Translations under genes and position numbers: made by a program
From: Candidatus Zixiibacteriota bacterium
GTDB taxonomy: Bacteria > Zixibacteria > MSB-5A5 > GN15 > FEB-12
Direction of reading: 5' to 3'
Length of the DNA: 58,032 bases
Assembly: GCA_034439475.1 (NCBI GenBank)
Contig: JAWXAN010000016.1
Location: 1-58,032 of the forward strand
Shown here: piece after piece, positions 31,249 to 40,096 of the stretch
Layout of the letters: every line of letters begins with the position of its first letter
How positions within the stretch are numbered: the stretch's first letter is position 1
Notes under the pieces: model-generated
The model's input: the letters and a program-made list of their open reading frames with translations, nothing else
Database searches by the model: none
Told to the model about the DNA's origin: nothing

Positions 31249-33930
31249 ATGACACACAGGAGTATGAAATTGGCGGCAAGCGTTTGTTTTCTGCTGATTT
31301 TTGGTCTCACGGGTTTGGCGCACGCAGGTTCAAATCATGCCCAGTCAGTCCGGACAAAAGAAAGGCCTTCCACAGCCGGTGCGGCAAAAAAGGGTGATGA
31401 GAAACCATTTGCCGAACTGGTAAAAACTCGGGTCAAAGTAGCTGGGCTATTTACCTTCTATGTTGACACAGTAGACAACAGCGTACTTATGGCAGTCAAA
31501 CCCGACCAACTCGGTCCCGTTTACCTCTGCGGTGAAACACGCACATCGGCTGAGGGCGCATTTTTTGATAACTCGAGTATGGGCAACACCTATCCTGTCT
31601 ATCTCAAGCGAGTAGGCAAATCAATAATGTTCCTCGAAAAAAATCTTAGAGTGCGAGCCGACAGCGCTTCGACAATGAAGGCGGCGATACCAACAGCGAT
31701 TTCCGATCACTTGGTTGGTTCCGCAACAGTCATGTCACTGCCGGAAGACTCAACGAAGGCGGTACTTGTTGATCCTTCCACCCTGTTCCTCCAAGATCCG
31801 GCCAATGCTGGCTTCTTTCTCAATGGTCCGACAGGTCCCGGGATCTCGTTTGATCAAAAGAACAGCTATTTTGAAACCGTGAAATCATTTCCGGAAAATT
31901 CAGAGATTTCGGTAAAGCTTCATTATAAGACTCCGCGCCCGCAAGGCGGAGCCACCATGCAGAATCCATATAGCTTTTTTCATGGCTATCACTATTCCAT
32001 ATCATCCCTCCCCAAAACTGATTATGTCCCCAGACTCGGAGATGACCGTATAGGATATTTCATGGATGTGTATCAGGACTATAGCGGTATAGAATCGGAA
32101 ACGCCTTATGTGCGGTATATCAATCGCTGGAATCTCAAGAAAAAAGACCCGACGGCATCAATGTCTGAACCGGTCGAGCCTATAGTATTCTGGATTGAGA
32201 ATACGGTTCCCAAAGAATATCGCGATGCATTCGCTGAAGCCATAGAGTTCTGGAATCCGGCTTTCGAAAAAATAGGCATCCGCGGAGCGGTTGTTGCTAA
32301 ACAGATGCCGGACGATGCCGACTGGGACCCTGCCGATGTCCGTTATAGTGTTGTGCGCTGGATGATCCAGCCCGGGGCCGCCTATGCTGTCGGCCCAAGC
32401 CGATCAAATCCGTACACCGGTCAAATCTACGATGCCGATATCCGCATGTCGGCCGACTGGCTTCGGTTCATGTACACCACCATGGCCAGTTATATCAAAC
32501 CTTCATCGACTTTTGATGGCTCGCCTTCTGAAGACGAGTCGTTTAACAAAGTTGACAATCATCAGCACTCGGTGAAAGGAATGACCTGTTTGCGCGGCGA
32601 AGAATCGCTATCTGATGCCGCATTTGTACTCGGCAATCTTGCCATGATGGCCGATCCACTTTCACGAGACTCGTTGACCAAAGAGTATGTCCATGCTTAC
32701 ACCGTCGAAGTTGTAGCCCATGAAATCGGACACACACTCGGTTTCAGACATAATTTTAAAGCTTCCACCATTTATACGCTTGACCAGCTTGCGGACCGTG
32801 ACTTTACCCGCAAACACAGCATGGGCGGCTCGGTCATGGATTACAACGGCCCCAACCTCGCTCTTCCCGGAACGCCACAAGGTGAATTCTATGCATCAGT
32901 ACCCGGCCCATATGACAAATGGGTTGTAGAATATGGCTATTCTGACTTTGGCGCAAAAACTCCGCAGGAGGAAGTTGTAAAACTAAAAGAGATTGCTTCG
33001 CGTTCAGGAGATCCACTGCTTGTCTATTCAACGGACGAAGACGGTTTCGGCTGGAATATTAAATCGGTTGATCCTCTGGTAAACCAGCATGAAATGGGAA
33101 GTGATCCTCTTGCATATAGCGAGAGAAAAATTGCCTTAACCAAAGCGCTCTGGACAAAAGGTGTCAATTCAGTTGAAAAAGCCGGCGATAGATACCAGAA
33201 AGTACTGGCGGCGTTTCAGTCGGGCTGGCGCGGATTTCGTGAGGGGGCTCTTGTCGCTCCGAAATATGTTGGCGGTCTCTATCACAACAAGAGCCATATC
33301 GGAGATAAAAACGCAAACCTTCCATTTACCCCGGTTTCCGCGGCTGACCAGCGCAGAGCAGTCGAATTCCTGAGTAAAAATATCTGGGCTGCGGATGCTT
33401 TCGATTTTCCGGCAGACCTCGCGAATAAATTACAGCCTGAGCAATTTCTTGATTTCGAGGGCTCCGCGTTTACTGCGGCCTCGATTGACTATCCCCTGCA
33501 CCAGCAAGTCTTGAGTATTCAAAATACCGCGCTTGACCGGCTCTACAGCCCCCATGTGCTCGGACGGCTCGTCAATAATATCGAGCGTTTTGCCGAAGGT
33601 CAGGACAAGTACACTATCTTTGACATGTTTACCCAAGTGAGAAAATCAATATGGAGCGAACTTGATTCCCCGCGGTCGATTAATTCCTATCGACGTCAGC
33701 TCCAGCTCTCACAGCTAAATGACATAATCACAATTTACCTGAGTCCCATAGGTCAGTATCCCTACGATGCCCGAAGTCTCGCATCGAATGACCTTGAGAT
33801 TATCGCCGCGTCCGCACGCCTGGCCGCTGGCTCGTCTGCGCTCGACGGAATCTCTCAGGCTCACTGCAAAGAAGTCAATCGTCAAATTCAGGCCGCACAG
33901 GAGACCAAAAGGAGTTACTCACAATGGTAA
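31249..33930 (+). CDS. Large secreted zinc metalloprotease (DUF5117/DUF4953-like)
   Basis: The 893-residue protein has a signal peptide (about 1-26), then a beta-rich N-terminal region with YVDTVDNSVLMAVKPDQ. The catalytic centre is HEIGHTLGFRHN at about 491-502 and the Met-turn VMDYNGPNL follows about 40 residues later, so it is a metzincin-type HExxHxxGxxH enzyme. The order and motifs match the DUF5117-DUF4953-DUF5118 family of zinc-dependent metalloproteases found mostly in Bacteroidetes and relatives. No C-terminal sorting tag is visible. It has a strong AAGGAG ribosome site. The next gene is a paralog 56 bases downstream, in the same operon. Confidence 0.88.
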   Translation: MTHRSMKLAASVCFLLIFGLTGLAHAGSNHAQSVRTKERPSTAGAAKKGDEKPFAELVKTRVKVAGLFTFYVDTVDNSVLMAVKPDQLGPVYLCGETRTSAEGAFFDNSSMGNTYPVYLKRVGKSIMFLEKNLRVRADSASTMKAAIPTAISDHLVGSATVMSLPEDSTKAVLVDPSTLFLQDPANAGFFLNGPTGPGISFDQKNSYFETVKSFPENSEISVKLHYKTPRPQGGATMQNPYSFFHGYHYSISSLPKTDYVPRLGDDRIGYFMDVYQDYSGIESETPYVRYINRWNLKKKDPTASMSEPVEPIVFWIENTVPKEYRDAFAEAIEFWNPAFEKIGIRGAVVAKQMPDDADWDPADVRYSVVRWMIQPGAAYAVGPSRSNPYTGQIYDADIRMSADWLRFMYTTMASYIKPSSTFDGSPSEDESFNKVDNHQHSVKGMTCLRGEESLSDAAFVLGNLAMMADPLSRDSLTKEYVHAYTVEVVAHEIGHTLGFRHNFKASTIYTLDQLADRDFTRKHSMGGSVMDYNGPNLALPGTPQGEFYASVPGPYDKWVVEYGYSDFGAKTPQEEVVKLKEIASRSGDPLLVYSTDEDGFGWNIKSVDPLVNQHEMGSDPLAYSERKIALTKALWTKGVNSVEKAGDRYQKVLAAFQSGWRGFREGALVAPKYVGGLYHNKSHIGDKNANLPFTPVSAADQRRAVEFLSKNIWAADAFDFPADLANKLQPEQFLDFEGSAFTAASIDYPLHQQVLSIQNTALDRLYSPHVLGRLVNNIERFAEGQDKYTIFDMFTQVRKSIWSELDSPRSINSYRRQLQLSQLNDIITIYLSPIGQYPYDARSLASNDLEIIAASARLAAGSSALDGISQAHCKEVNRQIQAAQETKRSYSQW

Positions 33931-33986
33931 CCCAGTCTCTTCCCGCAACACAGAATGAGAACAATAGCAATACACGAGGAAAGTAT

Positions 33987-36677
33987 ATGTCTTTAAAACA
34001 CTTAATTGTCATACTGAGTGTGACGGCGCTTATGGCTGCTTCGGCGCCTTCGGCTGGCGCCTTCACCGACCATTCCCAGATTAAGCGCCAGGGAAAATCA
34101 AAGACCTCGTCAAAGGGACCCGCGAAAAAGGAAGACGAAAAACCATTTTCAGAGATGATCAAGGACAAAGTGGCCATAAATGGATTATTCACTTTCTACT
34201 ATGACAGCACAGACAACTCAATGCTCATGGCTATTAATCCGGATCAATTTGACAAGGTATTCCTCTGCGGTGAGACAAGAACCGGTGGCGACGGCGAATT
34301 TGCCGAAGGAAGTCTAATGAATCAGACTTTTCCATTCTTTTTTAAAAGAGTCGGAAAATCTGTTATGCTCCTCGAAAAGAATGTCCGCTTTAGCGCCGAT
34401 AGCACGTCATCGATGAAACGTGCGCTCCAATCGGGCATCTCGGATGCCTTGGTTGCCTCAACAACTGTTAAATCCCTTCCGCAGGATTCTACCAATGCGA
34501 TTCTGATTGACCCTTCCCCGCTTTTTGTTCGTGATGCCGAGAACATTAATTTCTTTCTTGGTTCTGCCGGACAGACGGGAATTTCATTTGACCAGAAGAA
34601 TAGTTATTTTACCGGTGTGAGGTCGTTTCCAAAAAACACGGAAATCGGAGTGAAACTTCACTTTAAGACGTCGCGTCCTCAAGGCGGCGATGCGCTACAG
34701 AATCCATACAGCTTTTTCCATACATACAACTATTCGCTCAGCGAAATACTTAAGACTGACTATGTACCAAGGTTGGCCGATGACCGTGTGGGACATTTCA
34801 TGACCCTCATTCAGGACTATTCCAAAATCGAAACGGAAACACCCTATGTTCGCTATATCAATCGATGGAATCTCAAGAAAAAGAATCCCGAAGCTCGTAT
34901 CTCTGAGCCGGTCAACCAGATCGTCTACTGGATTGAAAATACAACGCCGGTTGAGTATCGCGACGCCATTGCTCGAGGTATTGAATACTGGAATCAATCC
35001 TTTGAAAAAATCGGCTTCCGTAACGCCATCGTGGCCAAAGTCATGCCCGATACCGCCACCTGGGATCCAGCTGATATCCGCTATAGCGTAGTTCGCTGGT
35101 CAATTACCAAGAACAGCCCGTATGCGGCCATTGGGCCCAGCCGAGCAAATCCGATGACCGGCGAGATATTCGACGCCGATATCAACTTGAATTCTGATTT
35201 TGTCAGAAATGCAATGCTCGGGGCTGCTCGACGGGTCAAACCGTTATCCTACGATGGCGTGTCGCTCGAAGAGCCGGCCATTGATTTGGCGAGCGCCATC
35301 AAAGCCCACATCAACGACCTTGGCCATCGCTGTGCTGCCGGTTCCGAAGGAGCGTTTGTCGCCTCTCATGGTTTGGCATATCTTATTGCAACTACCGATG
35401 AGAAGACCGACAAGGATTCTCTCTCTGACGCCTATGTCAAATCCTTCCTGACTTTCGTGGTTTCGCACGAGGTTGGCCATACTCTTGGCTTCAGGCATAA
35501 CTTTGAGTCATCAAGTATTTATACTTTCGATCAGATCAATGACCCGGCTTTCAGTTCAGTGCACGGCCAGCTCGGCACTGTGATGGACTATCCGGCTCCG
35601 AATATCGCAGGAGTAGGTACTAAGCAAGGCGACTTTTACACCTATGCCGCTGGTCCCTATGATGACTGGATTATTGCATATTCATATTCCGATCTTGGTT
35701 CAAAAACGCCTCAGGATGAAACTGACAAACTGAAAGAAATTGCCAATCGCGCTTCAGAGGCTGGAAATGTGTATGGCACCGACGAAGACGCCTTTGGTCT
35801 GTCGGCCAAAGGAATCGACCCCTATTGCAATATCTGGGATATCGGCTCTGACCCGATTGATTATTTTGAGCGAAGTGTCGCCATTACCCAGACGATTTGG
35901 ACCGATGCCATTAAGAAGTTCGAACAGCCGGGCAAACGTTACCAGGATATCCTCTTTGCCTTCCAGAACGGCTGGTCACCCTATCTATATGCAGCCGCTG
36001 TTGTTCCTAAATTTGTCGGCGGTATTCGCCATAGCAGAATGCATGTCGGCGATAAGGACGGCGAACTACCATTCACACCTATACCCGCAAAAGAACAGCG
36101 GCGCGCCATGGCATTTTTGAGAGATAAGATTTTCGCTGCCGATGCCTTTAATCTCTCGAACTATTTACTTAATAAGCTGCAACCCGAACAGTTCCAGGAC
36201 TTCTCATTCTCCGCCTTCTCTGTTCAACAAGTCGACTATCCGCTCCACCAGCAGGTACTCAGTGTCCAGAACAGCGCGCTCAATAAACTGTACCATCCTT
36301 TAACACTTGGCCGACTGCTCAACAATACCGAGAGGGTCAAATCAGGTGATGATATGTACACGATGTATGAAATGTTCAGCGACGTGCGCAAAGCAATCTG
36401 GAGCGAGGCGGAGAATAATAGAAATGTGAATTCCTTCCGCCGCCAGCTCCAGTTGAGCAATCTCAATCAGCTTATCGGCATTTACTTGAGCACTCCGGCT
36501 CAATATCCTTCAGATGCCCGCACCCTTGCAGGAAATGACCTCGATGCCATAAAGGCCTCAGCCACCCGCTCTGCCGGCTCAACGGCGGTCGATGGCATGT
36601 CACAGGCTCACTTCAAAGAAGTAGTCAGACAGATAAACGCCGCTCAGCAGGCAAGCCGCGAGTACGGATCGAATTAG
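33987..36677 (+). CDS. Large secreted zinc metalloprotease, tandem paralog
   Basis: I choose the ATG at 33987: GAGGA lies 6 bases upstream and the chain then begins with a signal peptide (about 1-25, ending SAGA). An earlier in-frame start at 33924 would overlap the upstream gene and bury the signal. The 896-residue chain is clearly a duplicate of its neighbour, with the same order and lengths. HEVGHTLGFRHN is at about 494-505 and VMDYPAPNI is the Met-turn. Long shared segments include RYINRWNLKKK and QKNSYF. Both copies keep all zinc ligands, so both are probably active. A terminator follows. Confidence 0.88.
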   Translation: MSLKHLIVILSVTALMAASAPSAGAFTDHSQIKRQGKSKTSSKGPAKKEDEKPFSEMIKDKVAINGLFTFYYDSTDNSMLMAINPDQFDKVFLCGETRTGGDGEFAEGSLMNQTFPFFFKRVGKSVMLLEKNVRFSADSTSSMKRALQSGISDALVASTTVKSLPQDSTNAILIDPSPLFVRDAENINFFLGSAGQTGISFDQKNSYFTGVRSFPKNTEIGVKLHFKTSRPQGGDALQNPYSFFHTYNYSLSEILKTDYVPRLADDRVGHFMTLIQDYSKIETETPYVRYINRWNLKKKNPEARISEPVNQIVYWIENTTPVEYRDAIARGIEYWNQSFEKIGFRNAIVAKVMPDTATWDPADIRYSVVRWSITKNSPYAAIGPSRANPMTGEIFDADINLNSDFVRNAMLGAARRVKPLSYDGVSLEEPAIDLASAIKAHINDLGHRCAAGSEGAFVASHGLAYLIATTDEKTDKDSLSDAYVKSFLTFVVSHEVGHTLGFRHNFESSSIYTFDQINDPAFSSVHGQLGTVMDYPAPNIAGVGTKQGDFYTYAAGPYDDWIIAYSYSDLGSKTPQDETDKLKEIANRASEAGNVYGTDEDAFGLSAKGIDPYCNIWDIGSDPIDYFERSVAITQTIWTDAIKKFEQPGKRYQDILFAFQNGWSPYLYAAAVVPKFVGGIRHSRMHVGDKDGELPFTPIPAKEQRRAMAFLRDKIFAADAFNLSNYLLNKLQPEQFQDFSFSAFSVQQVDYPLHQQVLSVQNSALNKLYHPLTLGRLLNNTERVKSGDDMYTMYEMFSDVRKAIWSEAENNRNVNSFRRQLQLSNLNQLIGIYLSTPAQYPSDARTLAGNDLDAIKASATRSAGSTAVDGMSQAHFKEVVRQINAAQQASREYGSN

Positions 36678-36724
36678 AAGTACTGCATGCGGGTGTTGAC
36701 CCTGCCTGTCGCATTGTTATATTT

Positions 36725-36757
36725 AGACCGGACTGATTTTCAGTCCGGTCTTTTTTT
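36725..36757 (+). terminator. Intrinsic terminator
   Basis: AGACCGGACTG and CAGTCCGGTCT form a perfect 11-bp stem with an ATTTT loop, followed by seven Ts. It ends the metalloprotease operon. Confidence 0.95.
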
Positions 36758-36783
36758 GTGTACTTGTTTTTTATGAGGGATAC

Positions 36784-37560
36784 ATGAACGAACTCTTGAG
36801 ACTACTTCAAAGCCACGCCTCGGTACGTCAGTTTACTGGCGAACAGATTACAAATGAACAAGAACGAATTATAATAGAGACAGCCCAGAGGTCGGCCACA
36901 TCGTCAAATCTCCAAGCGTACTCCATAATAGGTATTCGCAACCAGTCCACAAAGGATGAGCTGGCCAAATTAACCGGAGGGCAGAGTCATGTTGCGGAAT
37001 CGTCTCTCTTCCTCATTTTTTGCGCTGACCTGTACCGGTTAAGTCTCCTTAACAAGACACGCGAGTACCCATTTCATGGCGAATACACCGAGGTGTTCAT
37101 TGTCGCCACAGTCGATGCCGCCCTTGCCGCTGACAGGGCTTTAGTTGCGGCACAGGCATTGGGTCTCGGCGGTGTCATGGTGGGCGGGATCCGCAACAAC
37201 CCAGTCGAAGTCGGAAGGCTGGTCAATCTACCTGAGCTTGTCTATCCTGTCATGGGGATGTCATTGGGTTATCCTCCCAAGACACCGAAAGCGAAGCCAC
37301 GCTTGCCAATGGATGGAATATACCACCGCGAGACATATTCGTCCGAACAATTTGAATCAGTGGTAATGGAGTATGATAAAACAATCCACGAACTGGGATA
37401 CTTAAAAGGGCGCGAAGTAAATCGCGACAACTACAAAGATTTCGATGACCTGTATTCTTGGTCAGAGCACTCGGCACGCCGTATGGCGACCACCGACCAA
37501 GGAACGCTTCGGGGGCATATGCTCGGCTATCTTAAAGAGCGCGGTTTCCTCCGCAAATAG
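36784..37560 (+). CDS. NfsA-type NAD(P)H nitroreductase (FMN)
   Basis: The 258-residue protein matches the nitroreductase/FRP family. HASVRQFTGEQI at residues 11-22 is the family's phosphate-binding RxF/Y start. RSATSSNLQAYSII near 36-50 is the FMN-contact stretch, and LGLGGVMVGGIRNNP near 126-140 the core. The C-terminal extension (about 190-250) is the NfsA-like part. It reduces quinones, flavins or nitro compounds with NADPH, in the cytoplasm. Its ribosome site GAGGG lies 6 bases upstream. It is convergent with the LOG gene. Confidence 0.88.
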   Translation: MNELLRLLQSHASVRQFTGEQITNEQERIIIETAQRSATSSNLQAYSIIGIRNQSTKDELAKLTGGQSHVAESSLFLIFCADLYRLSLLNKTREYPFHGEYTEVFIVATVDAALAADRALVAAQALGLGGVMVGGIRNNPVEVGRLVNLPELVYPVMGMSLGYPPKTPKAKPRLPMDGIYHRETYSSEQFESVVMEYDKTIHELGYLKGREVNRDNYKDFDDLYSWSEHSARRMATTDQGTLRGHMLGYLKERGFLRK

Positions 37561-37575
37561 AAAAGTCAGTCATTG

Positions 37576-38508
37576 TCAAGTTCCGGGCTTCTTCTGCGAT
37601 TTCTTGGTGAGCTTGGCATGCTCAATCGCCATCTTGACCTTCTCCTTTTCGCTGGCCACCCGGTGAAATTTCTTGATGTATTCCCATGCTACTTCTGCTT
37701 TGTCGGCATAGACAAAAAGATTAAGATCGGCTTCGGCGATTGTCCCCTCGTCTACCAAGTGCTGAAAATTAATCAATCCGCGCCAGTACTTCTCGCCAAA
37801 AAGGACAATCGGCAGCGGAAGAACTTTCCCGGTCTGCACAAGTGTCAGCGCTTCAAACAGCTCATCAAGTGTTCCGTAACCGCCCGGAAAGGCGACAAGC
37901 GCTTTTGACCGCAGGAGAAAGTGCATTTTACGAATGGCAAAATAATGGAACTGTAAACAGAGTTCGGGAGAAATATAGGCGTTTGGCTCCTGCTCCAGGG
38001 GGAGCGTTATGTTCAGACCGATTGACTTCGCGCCGACATCGTAGGCCCCACGATTGGCCGCTTCCATTATACCAGGGCCGCCTCCAGTCACAATAACAAA
38101 TTCATGCTGGTCGGGTAAGGCTGTCTCAGTGGCCACAAGTTGCGCAAATCTCCGAGCTTCATCATAGTAGCCGGATTTAGCGACGATTGATTTTGCAACT
38201 GCAAGCTGCTTTTTACACTGGGCGTCTTGGGGATGCTTTTTGATGGCTCGTTCCAGTTCTTCTACCCGTTCTTTTGCATGCGCCGGTTCGAGGATACGGG
38301 TTCCTCCAAAGACAACAATGGTCGATTCAATGCCCAATTCGCGGAAAATGACTTCGGGCTTTAACAGTTCCAGCTGAAGTCGAGTCGGTCTTGCATAGGC
38401 TGAGCCGAGAAATTCAAGGTCTTCATAGGCGACACGATATGCCTTGGATCTCGTCAATTTGCCAATCATTCTGCGCTTTTTGGCTTCTAATTCTTTGTCT
38501 ACTTTCAA
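37576..38508 (-). CDS. LOG family protein
   Basis: I place the start at the TTG (38508-38506): AAGGA lies 7 bases upstream and it begins 11 bases after the stop of the beta-CASP gene. An in-frame ATG at 38568 lies inside that gene. The 310-residue product carries the two LOG signatures, GGGPGIMEA (about 142-150) and PGGYGTLDE (about 208-216). These form the nucleotide-binding and catalytic site of cytokinin-riboside 5'-monophosphate phosphoribohydrolases and related nucleotide phosphoribohydrolases once named lysine decarboxylases. The insertion before the Rossmann core (about 70-135) is longer than in the small LOG enzymes. It is translated from the same transcript as the RNase upstream. Confidence 0.88.
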   Translation of the reverse strand: MKVDKELEAKKRRMIGKLTRSKAYRVAYEDLEFLGSAYARPTRLQLELLKPEVIFRELGIESTIVVFGGTRILEPAHAKERVEELERAIKKHPQDAQCKKQLAVAKSIVAKSGYYDEARRFAQLVATETALPDQHEFVIVTGGGPGIMEAANRGAYDVGAKSIGLNITLPLEQEPNAYISPELCLQFHYFAIRKMHFLLRSKALVAFPGGYGTLDELFEALTLVQTGKVLPLPIVLFGEKYWRGLINFQHLVDEGTIAEADLNLFVYADKAEVAWEYIKKFHRVASEKEKVKMAIEHAKLTKKSQKKPGT

Positions 38509-38519
38509 AAGGTATTCCT

Positions 38520-39908
38520 TCAGTTTAATTCCACAACTTGATCCATAACCGGCACTAGGGTATTCCAACCCCGCACTGAACTGAGATGATCTGCCATCGC
38601 GGCGGCCATCGGCGGTTCGCCGTGAGTAAGAAACACTGTTCGCGGCGCAGTTGTCATGGGCTCAACCCAATGAAGCAACTCTTGGTAGTCGGCGTGTCCT
38701 GATAAACTCGATATTTTTACAATCTTTGCCTGTACATCTATTGGCGTTTTGTGAATATAAACAAGCTTTTCGCCATCAAGCAACTTTCTTCCCAAAGTTC
38801 CTTCTGGCATAAACCCGACAACAGCAATTGTGGTCGACGGGTTTCCGAGCCTATTCAGCAGATGGTGCATGATGCGTCCTCCGGTCATCATTCCGCTCGA
38901 CGAGATAATTATTGCTGGACCGGCCAGGTCATTGAGACTTTTTGAGGATTTTTTTGTACGGTGAAGTTTCACATGGTCGCCCTCAATTATTCCCTTCAGA
39001 CCACAAGGTAAACCAGCCTCGAGGCGATGATAACTCGAATATTTCGTGTAAATGTCCGTAGCAGTTATTGCCATTGGCGAGTCAACATGAATATCAATCG
39101 GCGGTATCCGGCCATGGATTATGAGATCGTTGACGAGATATACTATCTGCTGTGTTCTTCCAATCGCGAAGGCTGGAATCAGCAGTATGCTGCTGCGGCG
39201 AATAACGTCGTTAATTAGATCAGCCAGAATAGTATGCGGATCTTCTACCGGATGCATCTGTCCGCCGTATGTGGATTCACATATAAGATAATTGCATTGC
39301 GGCGGCTCGCTGGGGTCGATAGTTAGAAGATTGCCATAACGGCCGACATCGCCCGAGAACAAAAGCGTAATTGTTTTATTCCCATCATTCACTTCAATTT
39401 CCACACCTGCTGCACCGAGGAGATGTCCGGCCACATGATAGCGAAATTTAAATTCTTTGCCGATGTGCGTCCATGAACCAAATTGGACTGGCGACATAAG
39501 TTTGCCTACTTGTTCGACATCGTCAACGGTAAACAGCGGCAAAGCCGGGGCATGACGTGTGAGTTTCTTGCGGTTGCGATACTCGGCATCTTCTTCCTGA
39601 ATCTTTGCCGTGTCAAGAAGCGACACTGCTGATATATCGACAGTCGGTGGAGTAGCAAAAATCTTCCCATTAAAACCGAGACTGACTAAACGGGGCAGAT
39701 AACCGATATGATCTATATGGCCATGAGTGATTATTATTGCGGCAACATCTGTCGGATTGAAGGCCGGTTTGGACCAATTTCTTTCTTTCAGTTCACGGGA
39801 GCCTTGAAATAACCCACAATCAATAAGAATGCTTTTGTCATTTGCTTTGAGCAAATACTTTGAGCCGGTTACGGTCCCGGCAGCTCCATGAAATGAAAGT
39901 GAGATCAT
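38520..39908 (-). CDS. Beta-CASP metallo-beta-lactamase RNase
   Basis: The 462-residue protein has the metallo-beta-lactamase core HGHIDH at residues 62-67 (zinc ligands H62, H64, D66, H67), a later SGD near residue 185, and the beta-CASP segment with IPAFAIGRTQQ (motif A/B region) and SSSGMMTGGR. The C-terminal SGHAD and FLTHGEP are the remaining ligands. This is the CPSF73-like exonuclease/endonuclease family that processes RNA. It is cytoplasmic. It precedes the LOG gene on the same strand with an 11-base gap, so the pair is one operon. Confidence 0.92.
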   Translation of the reverse strand: MISLSFHGAAGTVTGSKYLLKANDKSILIDCGLFQGSRELKERNWSKPAFNPTDVAAIIITHGHIDHIGYLPRLVSLGFNGKIFATPPTVDISAVSLLDTAKIQEEDAEYRNRKKLTRHAPALPLFTVDDVEQVGKLMSPVQFGSWTHIGKEFKFRYHVAGHLLGAAGVEIEVNDGNKTITLLFSGDVGRYGNLLTIDPSEPPQCNYLICESTYGGQMHPVEDPHTILADLINDVIRRSSILLIPAFAIGRTQQIVYLVNDLIIHGRIPPIDIHVDSPMAITATDIYTKYSSYHRLEAGLPCGLKGIIEGDHVKLHRTKKSSKSLNDLAGPAIIISSSGMMTGGRIMHHLLNRLGNPSTTIAVVGFMPEGTLGRKLLDGEKLVYIHKTPIDVQAKIVKISSLSGHADYQELLHWVEPMTTAPRTVFLTHGEPPMAAAMADHLSSVRGWNTLVPVMDQVVELN

Positions 39909-40049
39909 CTAGTATGTTAACGTACACGATAATCTCATAAAATAAAATCTTTTTCTTTTACGCCGCGGCTCATCACTTTACTTGCAAATTGTGTCGGAGC
40001 GTGCGATATTTTCCATCGTAAAAGAGAATCGGCGGGTGCCTGCAAAGTA

Positions 40050-40079
40050 ATTGACAGATCTTCCGATACTTATGTACTA
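40050..40079 (+). promoter_or_regulatory. Candidate promoter for the phosphorylase
   Basis: TTGACA (40050-40055) and TACTAT (40074-40079) are spaced by 18 bases. Transcription would start about 10 bases before the GTG at 40097 but about 45 before the ATG at 40133, which slightly favours the latter start. Confidence 0.5.
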
Positions 40080-40096
40080 TGTAATGGTACAATTAT

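Noticed and set aside
38509-38568. ATG start of the LOG gene inside the upstream RNase gene
   Set aside because: A TTG at 38508 has AAGGA at 7 bases and avoids the 49-base overlap.
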